Source of the DNA: Dyella sp. S184
GTDB taxonomy: Bacteria; Pseudomonadota; Gammaproteobacteria; Xanthomonadales; Rhodanobacteraceae
Assembly (NCBI RefSeq): GCF_009766065.1
Contig: NZ_LMUE01000009.1
Coordinates: forward strand, 4,812 to 68,811
Direction: 5' to 3'
DNA length: 64,000 nt
In this document: positions 1 to 12,000 of the stretch, one piece after another
Layout of the letters: each line of letters starts with the position of its first letter
Position numbering within the stretch: position 1 is the stretch's first letter
Translations under genes and position numbers: made by a program
The notes under the pieces: generated by a model
The model's database searches: none
What the model saw: only the letters and a program-made list of their open reading frames with translations
What the model was told of the DNA's origin: nothing

Positions 1-3000
1 CTTCCGCCCACAGACTGGCCATGATTTCTTCGGTAGGTGTGCGTGGCGCGACATAACCCGTGTCGCTGCGTGTCATGTCCGGGGCCGGGAGCGCCTTGCG
101 GTCGACCTTGCCGTTCGCCGTCAGCGGCAGCTGATCGAGCACGACGAAGTAACTCGGCACCATGTACTCCGGCAAGGTCTGCAACAGGATCGTGCGCAGC
201 TGCGACCCTCCGGCACGCCCTGCCCGGCATGCGCCACCAGGTACGCCACCAGCCGTTTGTCGCCCACGCTGTCTTCCCGCGCCAGCACCACGGTTTCGCG
301 AATCTGCGCCATCGCTTTCAAGTTCGCTTCAATCTCGCCCAGCTCGATGCGGAAGCCGCGAACCTTTACCTGGAAATCGTTGCGGCCCAGATACTCGATC
401 GTGCCGTCCGGCAAATAACGGCCAAGGTCGCCGGTCTTGTACAGGCGGGCATCGAGATGATCTGTCGGTACGAACGGGTCGACGATAAATCGTTCCCGCG
501 TCAATTCGGGAAGATTGATATAGCCCAGAGCGACACCGGCACCGCCGATGTAGAGCTCGCCGGTGACGCCGATCGGCACCGGCTGCAGGTAACGATCCAG
601 CAGGTAGATACAGGTGTCGCCGATCGGTCGGCCAATGGGAATGCTGCGACCCGGAACGACCTCTGCAATATCGTGCGTGGCCGCGAACGTCGTGGTTTCG
701 GTCGGCCCATAGCCATTGATCAGCCGCTTCGGCGGATTGTTCTGCAGGACTTGCCCGATGATGTGCGGATCAAGCACATCGCCACCGACGATCAAGGCGC
801 GCAATCGCGCAATCGCGCTGCCCAAAGGCTGGGCGTACTGGTTGAACAACCCCACCGTCATCCACATGCACGTGACGTGCTTCTCATGAATGAGCGTCGC
901 CAGTTCGGCCGGCGCCATCAGCTCGTCCTGGCTGACGATGACGATGGCCGCACCGGTTTGCAAGGGAACCCAGATTTCCAGCGTGCTGGCATCGAACGCC
1001 GGGTTGGCCGCACATGCAAATCGATCTCCGGCCTGCACATCGAGGTAGCCGTTGTCGATCGCGAGGCGTTCGATCGCGCGATGCGGCACCTGCACGCCCT
1101 TGGATTGCCCGGTCGAACCCGAGGTGTACATGATGTACGCACACGTCGCGCCATCGACCTGGGTCGCCAGGTTGTGGTCGGGCTGCTGATTCAGCTCAGC
1201 CTGGGTGCCGGCCAGATCAAGCTCGACTCTGCGAATATTATCGGGCGAGGCAATGCCGGCGTGCGTGACCATGCATCGTGCGCCGCAGTCTTCGAGCATG
1301 TGCGCCTGGCGGTCGATGGGCAGAACTGCATCGAGCGGTACGTAGGCTGCACCTGCCTTGACAATGGCAAGCTCGGCCACGACGAGGTCTGCGCTTCGCG
1401 GCAACGCGATCGCCACGGTATCGCCCGCCCGGACACCACGTGCACCCAGCAGATGCGCCAACCGATTGGCGCGCCGGTTGAGCTGTTCGTAGCTGAGGGA
1501 GGTCTCGCCGTCGATGATGGCCAGGGCAGCGGGCGCTTGTTGCACCCGTTGTTCAAAGCGTTGATGGATGCACAGTGTGACCGGGCGAGGCACCTGGCAA
1601 GGGTGGCCGCCCGTGGTGCGGTTGAAGGTGTGGAGCAACTGGTGACGTTCGGCGTTGCCCAGCATCGGCAACTTGCCGACCGGACCGCTCGGATCGGTCA
1701 CGATCGCCTGCAGCAGGTGCGTGAAATGATCCACCAGCCGCGCCACGCTGATGGCATCGAACAGGTCCGTGCTGTATTCGAAACAGCCGTGCAGACCGTC
1801 CCGGCTCTCGGTCAGGCTCAGCGTGAGGTCGAACTTGGCGGTGACGCTTTCGCTGTCCAGCGCCTTTATCGCCAGCCCGGGCAGCGCCAGCTGGTCCATT
1901 GGCGTGTTCTGCAGCACCAGCATCACCTGGAACAGCGGCGTGTAACTGGCATGGCGTTCCGGCTGCACCGCTTCCACCAGTTGCTCGAACGGCACATCCT
2001 GATGCGCATACGCATCCAGCGTGTGCTGGCGCACCTGCTGCTGCAGGGTCCTGAAGTCCTGTGTCAGGTCCACCTGTGTGCGCAGCACCAGCGTGTTGAC
2101 GAAGAAACCCACCAGCTCTTCGACTTCGCTGCGATTGCGGTTGGCGATCGGCGTGCCGATGCAGATGTCGCTCTGGCCCGAGTAGCGCGCCAGCAGCACG
2201 TCGAAGGCCGCACACAGCGTCATGAACAGCGTGCTTTGCGTCTCGTTGCCCAGCGCCTGCAGCGACGACACCAGCGTGGCCGGCAGCATGAACGACAGCA
2301 TCGCACCACGATGGCTCAGCCGTGCAGGTCGTGGCCGATCGGTCGGCAGCGTCAACAGGCTCGGACAACCCGCCAAACGCTGTTTCCAGTAGCTCAGCTG
2401 CGGCGCCAGCGACCTTTCGCCGAGCCCTGGCTGCCAATCGGCGTCCGATACGATGGCGGTTGATGCAGCGGCAACAACTTCGACCGCATCGCGTGCAAGT
2501 GACTGCGCCGGAGTCGCGGCCACCGGCATCTCGGCATGGCTGGCGGCGAGATCATCGTTCGCCGGCTCGTCGAGAATCGGCGGCGGCGCATCGTCGGCAC
2601 GATCGAGCATCTGGACGCTGGCGACGAGCGCTCTCACGGTCGGTGCTTCGAAAATGACGCTCATTTCCAACTCGACGCCGAACTCGGCGCGAATCCGCGA
2701 CACCAGTTGCATCCCCAGCAGAGAGTCGCCACCCAGTTCGTAGAAGTCGTCGTCGATTTCCACCGACGGCCGCCCGAACAATTCCTGCCAGATCGCGATC
2801 ATCACGGCTTGATGGTCGATCGCCGGCGTCCCATCCCTCTTGTTCGACACGGCGGCGGTCGGCTGCGCGGATGCGACCGCCTCTTGAGCCAGGGCCTGCG
2901 ACGGAGCTTCGGCGACGAAAATCGTGGAATGATCTGCGGGGACAATGGCGTCCGCCTGCTCATGGCTGCTTGCCGGCTCCAGGCCGACCTCGCGATCGAG

Positions 3001-6000
3001 CAACTTGATGCGTTCGACGAGCGCTCTGATCGTCGTCGCTTCGAAAATGGTGCTCACCTCCAATTCGACGCCGAACTCGGCACGAATCCGCGACACGAGC
3101 TGCATCCCCAGCAAGGAGTCGCCACCCAGTTCATAGAAGTTGTCGTCGATTTCCACCGACGGGCGTCCGAACAATTCCTGCCAGATCGCGATCATCACCG
3201 CCTGATGGTCGATCGCCGCCTCCGGGCCGACGCTGGTCGATACCGCGGCAGGCTGTAGGGAGGGGATTGCGTCGGCCTCTTCGGCAAGCGGACGCGACAG
3301 ATCGACGCTTGCGAACGCGTCGCGATGATGTGGCGAACCGGGCTCGCTTACATGCGCATGGCTGATCGCAGGCTCCACTACGGCTTCGTTCGATGCGGCC
3401 GAGGAAAATGACTCGGGCGAGGATGCCGCGGGCACGGCCACGACGGCATCGTCGACGGAAGGCCGTTGCAATGAATCCGTGGCTGCGAAGGCATCCGGAA
3501 TATCCGCGACGCGGGCTGTTTTCACCTGCGCATGGCTGATGCCCGGCATTCCTGCCAACGTACCCGTTGCCGCCTTTGCCGGTGGCGTGGACGTTGCCAT
3601 GGAGGCGCGGTGAGCGTCGGGATGCTGCGATTGTTCGGCCAGGAAGGCGCCTTGAAGGTCCGGATAAGCGACATCGGTCCAGTAGCGCTCTCGCGCAAAT
3701 GGATAGGTAGGAAGACTGATGCGCCTGGGCTGCCCCGCTCCCATGCCGCCCGTTTTCCCGTACAAGGTCATCCAGTCGAAGGTGAGACCCTTGACCCAAA
3801 GGTCGAGCAGCTTGCCGAACTTGTCTTTCGCGACCCATGCCCGAACCATCACGTTCAAGTCCTCGTCACCGGAAAGCAGTGACAAGGCGCCGCGCTTGGC
3901 CTGGCCGCGGTACACGCCATCGACGTCGGCGTGACCGGCGGCCAGTGCCGCCAACTTGGCCCGCAAGTCGTCTAGCGACTCCACCCGCATGGCCAGTCTT
4001 TCTTCCATCGCCTCGCGGCCAACCTGCAGGGTATACGCCAGGTTGGCCAGAGTCAGGTCGGTGGCGGCAGGGGGGGACGTGATCGCTGCCAGCAACCGAT
4101 GAACCTGCTCTTGCAGGCGCTCCGAATTGCGAGCCGACAGCACGACCATGGCCGGACCCGGCAGCGCGGGCGACTCGACCGGGGCGATGTACTCCTCCAC
4201 CACGACATGCGCATTGGCGCCGCCGGCACCGAACGAAGAAACTCCCGCGATTCGCGGGCCTTCCCGTTTCACGCCATCCGCGATCTGCACCGGCCTTGGC
4301 CAGGGCGCGAGTTTCTGCTGCACCACGAAGGGTGTGGCGTCGAAGTCGATATTCGGATTCAGCACGCTCGAATGCAGGCTTGGCGCCAGCTGCCCGTGCT
4401 TCAGCTGCATGAGCACCTTGGTCAAGCCGGCAATGCCCGCCGCACTCTCGCTGTGGCCGACGTTCGACTTGGCCGAGCCGATGGCGCAGAACTGCGTGTC
4501 CTGCGTCCAGCGGCCGAACGCCTTCGATAATCCGGCGATCTCGATCGGATCACCCAGGCTGGTACCGGTGCCATGTGCCTCCAGGTAACTGATACTGCGC
4601 GCGTCGACACCGGCGCGCTGCAGCGCATCGGTCACCACCTGCGCCTGCAGATTCGGGTTGGGCACCATGTAGCCGCGCGTCTTGCCCGCCGAATTCACCG
4701 CGCTGCCCTTGACCACACCATAGATATGGTCGCCGTCGGCAACCGCGCGATGCAATGGTTTGAGTACGATGGCACCCACGGCCTCGCCATCGACGAACCC
4801 GTCGCTGCCGGCGCCGAAGGCTTTGCACTGGTCGCCGCTGGACAACATCATCAAGGTCGACAGATCGATCAGATGGGCAGGCGCGAGGATCAGGTTCACC
4901 CCGCCGGCAATGGCGACTTCACTGTCGCCGCTGCGCAGGCTTTCGATTGCAAGATGCAGAGCCGTAAGCGACGACGAGCAGGCAGTATCGACCGCCATGC
5001 TCGGGCCCTGGAAGTCGAACAGATAGGACACACGATTGGCGATCGACCAGTAACGCACGCCCGTCGCGTAATGCTCGTTCGAGACACCCACGAACGAACC
5101 GACCTTCCTGCTCGGGCACAAGCTCTCCGGCGTGTAACCGGCGTCTTCGATGCTCGCATAGGCCTCTTGCACAAACAGCCGTTCCTGCGGGCCCATCAAC
5201 AACGCTTCGCGCGGCGTGATATTGAAAAACAGGCGGTCGAAGCACTCCATGTCATCGAGCAGGCCCGCCCATTTGCTGTAGGTCTTGCCGGGCTGCTGCT
5301 TGCGCTCGTCAAAGAACTGGCTGTGATCCCAGCGCTCTGGCGGCACTTCGGTAATGCAGTTGCGTCCGGCGGCAAGGTTGTCCCAGAACTGGTTGACATC
5401 CGCGGCCCCCGGATAACGCCCCGAAAGACCGATGATCGCCACGTCGAATGACTCCGTGACGGGTACGCTCACCGGGGCGGGCTTCACCGCGAACGGCTCG
5501 CCCTCGCCCGCGGCAAAGCGGTTTGAACCAGCGCCACGAGGGGCCATCGGCACGAGGTCCGGCCGGTACGCCGTCATGGCTTGCGGCGGCGTGGCGTGCG
5601 AGGCACGCGCTGCGACGGAAACGGCATCGAGGCCCGTCCAGCGCATCAGGGCATCGGCCTCGTTCCGCATGAAATACTCGACCAGCCTTTCGATGCTCTG
5701 GTATTCGAAGAGCAGGGTCGTGCTGATGCTGCCGGCACCGAACACCTCGCCCAGCGCGTTGGTCAGCTCCATGACGAGAAACGAATCGATGCCGTACTGG
5801 TCGAAACCGACATTCGCCTCGATGGCGTCGGCGGACAGGTTGATGGCCTTGCCTATCAGCTTCTTGAACTGTGCGGTGCTCTTTTCGCGCAACAGTTCGC
5901 TTGGCGGCAGTTCGGCTCGTGCCATGACGGCTTCGGTCTCCCGCGTGCCGGACACGCGCATGCCTGTCGAATCGGCCCTGTCCGGGATGCTCCGATCCAT

Positions 6001-9000
6001 GTTCATTCCGCGCACGGGTTCGGCATCGAATACGCGATAACTGAATTGTTTGATGCGCACGCAAACGAGGCCTGTCGGATCGCACAAGTCGATATCGAAT
6101 TTCTCGACCGCATCGCCGGCGGCACTCCCCGCGCCATGACGCACGAATGCCCACATCGGGCTAGTGCAAGGCGCCAGCACCTCCAGTGCTTCGAGCGCAA
6201 ACGGCAGCGCCAGCGCAACCTCACCCGTTCCGGCGACCGCCATGCGCAGCCCCAGAGGCGCCTGTAGGGCGGCGTCGAGCAGGCTCGGATGCAACGCATA
6301 GTGATACAGCGACGACGCTACCGGGGCAGGTAGCGCTATCTGCGCCAGGACTTGCCCCCGGCCCACGAATACGTCGTTCAGGGCGCGGAAGCCGGGCCCG
6401 TAATGCATGCCCATCCGGTCGAAGACGGCATAACATTGCGCGGCGCTGAAATGTGCCACGCTGCATTGCGCACGCAATCCGGCAAGATCGTGCCGGATGG
6501 CCGCGGGGCTGGGTTCCTCGCCGGCCGATGCCACCGAGACGGTGCCTCGGCCATACAACGTGACCTCGCCCCCGGCGCCGCTGTAGATGTCGTAACGGAT
6601 CGTGCCGTTCTTTTCCGGATGCAGGGCCAGATGCAGGGTGAGTCCTTCTGTCCCCACCGCCACGGAACGTGCCCACATCACCTTGCCCAGCGACAGGCCC
6701 TTGTCCCGATGCGTCGCTTCGCGTGCAGCGGCAAGCACCATTTCAAGCTGTGCCACACCGGGCAAGGTGGGTACACCGGCCACGCGGTGATCGGCCAGGA
6801 AGAATTCCCCGCCATGGAAATGGCTGCTGTATCGCTGGATCGACAGGTCCGATGTATTTCGGTGCAGCAGGGGATGCAGGGCCTGCTGCAGCTCGCCGTT
6901 CGATGACGCGCCCGAGCGCACCGTGGCAGCGGACATGCCATACCGCTCGCGCGCAAACGCATACGTCGGCAAGCTGATGCGACGTGGTTTCTGCGTGCCG
7001 TAGAGGCTGCTCCAGTCGAGAGCGTATCCCTTGACCCAGACCTCGAGCAGCTTGTCCAGGTTGCCCTGCTCCAACCAGCTGCGCACAGTGTGTCCCATGC
7101 TTCCATCGGCCGACAGGGCGGCCATCGCATCCTTGTTGCGCCTGACTTGCCCCCGGTACACGCCCCCGAGGTCTACATGGCCCGCGATGTGGGCGCTCAG
7201 TTTCTCGCGCAGTTCGGCGATCGATCCGACCCGAAAGCCCAGTCGTTCCTCCATCCCCTCGCGCCCGACCTGCAATGTATAAGCCAGATCGGTCAAATCA
7301 ATCGCCGCAGCATCTGGCTGCGAAGAAATGTATGACAACAGTGCCTGCACCTGCGTCCGCAGCTGCTCTTCGTTACGCGCCGACACGGGCACGGCGACGG
7401 GCGTCGTAGCGATCCGCGGCTTCGCTGTCGAGGGAATATATTCTTCCAGCACCACATGCGCATTCACGCCGCCGAAGCCGAACGAGCTTACGCCAGCACG
7501 GCGCGGCAGCTGCCGGCCACTGGCATCGCGCAAGGCCGTCCATTCACGCGCTTCCTGCATGATGTAGAAGGGACTGCCGCTCAAGTCGATATACGGATTG
7601 AGGCTTTCGCTATGCAGGCTCTTCACCAGGGTCTTGTGCTTCATCTGCAGCAAGACCTTGACCACGCCCGCTATGCCGGCGGCCAGCTCCAGATGGCCGA
7701 TATTGGTCTTGACCGAACCCAGGCCACAGTGGGGCACGTCCACGTCGCCCCCACCGGTAGCCGTGTACAGGTCTTTGAACGCCGCCTTCAGGCCATCGAT
7801 TTCCACCGGATCGCCGAGAGGCGTGCCGGTACCGTGGGTCTCGATATAGGTCACGCTGCGCGGATCGATGCCCGCCTGCAGGTGGGCCATCCTGACCACC
7901 GCCGTCTGCGCCTTCGGGTTGGGCGCGGTCAGCGAATTGGCATGACCACCATGGTTCTCGGCACTCCCGAGCACCAAGCCGTGAACATGATCGCCATCGC
8001 GTTCGGCTTCCGACAGCTTTTTCAGCACCAGCATCGCGACGCCTTCGCCGCGCACATAGCCATTGGCCTCGCTGGAGAAAGTCTTGCAGCGACCGTCCTC
8101 GCTCAGCATGCCCGACTTGTTGAGACTGATATGGGCTTCGGGCGTCAGGATGGTATTCACGGCGCCGACGATCGCGATCGACGACTCGCCGTTGTGAATG
8201 GCCGCCACGCCACGCCGCAACGCCACCAGCGAGCTGGAGCAAGCGGTCTCGATGGGTTCGCTCGGACCATGGAAATCAAGCAGGTAACTGATCCGGTTCG
8301 GGCCGACCGAAGGTACCGCGCCCGTCGATGAATAGGCCTTCCACCACAGATTGGCGCGATTGAGCAGCGCGCCATAACCGGGTGCGCCGGTGCCGATGTA
8401 GATGGCCGTATCACTGCCCGCCAGCGCCGAACCGGCATAGCCAGCGTCCTCCAGCGCCTTCCAGACATGGATCATGGCCAGGCGTTGTTGCGGATCCATC
8501 ATCTCGGCCTCTTTGGGCGAGATGCTGAAGAACATCGGATCGAATTCATCGACGCCATCGATGAAGCCGCCCCACTTGATGTTCGTCTTGTTTTCCTCGC
8601 GTACCGGATCGCCATGCCATGCGCGCCAATCCCAGCGGTCGGATGGAATCTCGCTGATGCAGTCCCTGCCCTCACGCAGGTTGTGCCAGAACGCGTCGAG
8701 ATCTCGCGCCTGCGGAAACTGACCGCTCATGCCGATGATCGCGATGGGCTCGTTGATCGCCTGGCTTCGACTCGCTGCAGAGGCCTTCAGCGACGTGCCG
8801 AAGCGACGATGGCTGCGCGAGCTGACACGTTCGAATGACGGCGCTGAGGGAACGACCGGCGCCGCGGGTGCCGCCGGTGCGCTGATCGTCTGCGCGAGAG
8901 GCGGTGCCGTCGCTGCGCGGTGTTCGCGCACTAGATAGTCGGCCAGGCCGTCGATTGTCGGAAATTCGAAGAATACCGTCGGCTTCAATTCGAGCCGATA

Positions 9001-12000
9001 GCGCAGGTTTATGGCGTTGCAGAGTTCGGTGAGCGTGACCGAATCGAAACCGTATTCGCTCAGCACGGTCTCGCCATCGATGTCCTCCGGCTTCACCATG
9101 ATCAAGGAGGACGCCAGGTCTGCGAGCGTTTGCCTTACCGTTTCGGGCGGCGCCTGCTCCTTCAAGGCCTGTTCTTTCAAAGCCTGCTCTTTCAGGCCGC
9201 GTTCTTCCGGGGCATGCTGCGGCAAGGCGCGGTCAGCCGGGCCCGGATTCGGACGGCTGGCGTCGGCAGCAACGCGGGAGGGGGCCTGCGCCGGTGCGGC
9301 GGCTGGTGCTTCTTGCGACCCGCCGAGCAGCATGTGACGGATGCGCACGGCCTCGCCGGCCACCACCAGCAACTGGCTCAGCCCGCTGGCCAGCGCATGC
9401 CGCAAGGCCAGCACGCCGCTGGCGCTGGCCAGGGCATGAATGCCGAATTGCCGGATGAGCATGGCGCGCATCGCGGCATCCAGCTGCATGCCGCCTTCAT
9501 CCCACAGCGGCCAATTGATCGACAAGGTGCGCCCGTGGCGCGATCCACGCGTCGCCAGTTCCGCGCGATGGTGCGCAAACGCATCCATGAAGGCATTGGC
9601 CGCCGCATAGTCCGCCTGGCCTGCATTTCCCATCGCACCGGCCACGGACGAGAAGCAGACGAAGAAGTCGAGCGGGATATCGCGGCTCGCCTGATCGAGG
9701 TGCAGCGTGCCGCTCACCTTGGAACTCAGTACCTCATGCAGTTGCTGGCGCGTCTTTTTGACGATGAAGGCGTCGCGCAGAACGCCAGCGCTATGGATGA
9801 TGCCGTCCAGGCTTTCGAACTCTTCCGGAATGCCATGCACCAATTGCGTCACTGCGGCGGCATCGGTGACATCGACCGCGTGATATCGCACGATCGCACC
9901 GAGTGTTTCGAGCTGGCGGATATTCGCCTGGATGCCTTCATTCAACGGCGAGCGGCCGGTCAGGATCAACACCGGGTTGCTGGCATGGTTCGCGATTTCG
10001 CGGGCGAAGATCAGGCCAAGCCCGCCCGCCCCACCAGTGATCAAATACACGCCCCGTGCCTTCCATGGCGGCACCACGTCGGGCGCGGGCCGCCATTCGC
10101 CCCAGCCGCCGATCTGGCGTTCGCCACCGACGTAACGCACGCGCTGCGCCTCGCAGTCGCGATTTTCATGCAACACCTGCACGATATCCTGGCCAGGTTC
10201 AATACTGATCACCTGGGCAACGAGACGCGGATTCTCCTGTTGCGCCGTGCGCAACATGCCGCCCAAGCCCACGAAGGTGTGGCCGATACCCTGGTTAGGT
10301 ACCACCAGCTGGATCAGATGCTTGCCACGCTTGATGCTCAGCGCCTGCAGCTGTTCGAGCAAGGTTCCGGCGATCGATTCGTAGCATGACGCCAGATCCT
10401 CGGCATCGGCCAGCACCATGCAGATTGCGTCCGGGATGCGTGCCTGCAAGCGATCGGCATCTGCCGTGTCGAAGCCGCATGCGATCACGCGATGTTGCGC
10501 AAATTCGCGCCCGGCGGCACGGTCCGCGGCGACGGGCCGCACGCTCCATGTCGGATGCAGCAGCAGGGTCTGAATCGATGCATCCGGCATGGCTGCCTGT
10601 GACATGGGTTTCGCCTCTTGCATGGTTTCAGCGGGCAGCATGGGTTCGTTCTGCCACGTGGTTTCAGTTGATGGCAGGGGCTCGGATTGCGGTGGCGCCG
10701 GCACGAATTCACCGGCGTTGTCCGGCGTGCCGCCCGTCGTCGATGTCGCCCAGCTGAGCTGCTCGAAGCGCATGCGGACGGTGCCGTGCTCATCGCACAG
10801 ATCCATGTCTAGCCGCTCTACCGCGTCGCCCGCTTTGCAGCCGATGTTGTAACGAACGAGGGCCCACATGGCTGTCGTGCACGGGGCAAACACTTTCAGG
10901 GCGCCCAGCGCAACCGGCGCGACAGGCATCTTCATGCGCGCATCCGGCGTGTCGCCGCCCGGCAGGCCAAGCGTTGCCTGCAAGGCGGCGTTGAGCAGAC
11001 TCGGATGCAGCACATAGCCGTCATTTGGCAGCCCGGCGGGCAACGCGATCCGCGCCAGCACCTGCTGCGGGCCGACGAACAGTTCGTTCAGCGCCTGACC
11101 TGCCTGCTCATGCGGGCCACCCGCCTGTTCGATCTGCGCGCGACAGGCCTGGGCATCCCAATGCGCCAGCATGCATTGCTCGCGCAGCATCGCCAGATCC
11201 TGCGTCGAGGAAGCATCCGCGGTTTCCGTGCCATCAACGAACGCGATGCCCTGGCTATGCAGCAGATTTTCGCCGACGCCATCTTCGCTATAGATTTCAA
11301 AACCGATGTCATCGGCTTCGCCGAGATACAACCTGACATGCAGCGTGAGCCCATCAGCAGCCACGATGACGGGCCTCAGCCATGCCACGTCGTTCAATGC
11401 CATGCGCACCGGTCCACCCAGTACCTCGCCGATCGCGCCATGCGCCATTTCCAGCTGCGCCATGGCTGGCAATACACGATCGGCCAGGAAGAATTCCTCA
11501 CCGCTCAGGCGCGTGCTGAAGCGCAGGCCTGCGACATCCGAGGTGTTGCGATGCAGTAGCGGATGCAGGACCGCTGCGGTGCCCGGGGCACTTGTCGACA
11601 CCGCGGTCGTTTTTATCCAATGACGCTGGCGCGCAAACGGATAGGTGGGCAGGCTGATCCGGCGTGGCCGGTTTTCGCCGTACATGCGTTGCCAGTCGAA
11701 GGCCAGGCCCTTCACCCACAGGTCCAGCAGCTTGCCGAACTTGCCCTTGGCGACCCATGCCTCGGCGATGGCCGCCATGTCGTCGTCATCGGTCAGCGCA
11801 GCGAATGCTTCCCTGTTGCGTTTGGCCTGGCCGCGATACACCTCGTCCATTACGGTCTCGCCGGCGGCATAAGCAACGAGCTTCGCGCGCAATTCGGCAA
11901 GCGAATCGACCACCAGGGCGAGCCGCTCCTCCATCGCCTCGCGCCCGACCTGCAGGGTATAGGCCAAGTCGGCCAGGGCGACCTCCGGCTCGGTCCGCGG

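Noticed and set aside
37-2463. Long plus-strand open frame of about 800 codons
   Set aside because: It is the antisense of the condensation and adenylation region. It has no domain, and its Arg/His/Gln-rich composition is typical of frames opposite GC-rich genes. The minus-strand frame has clear NRPS motifs.
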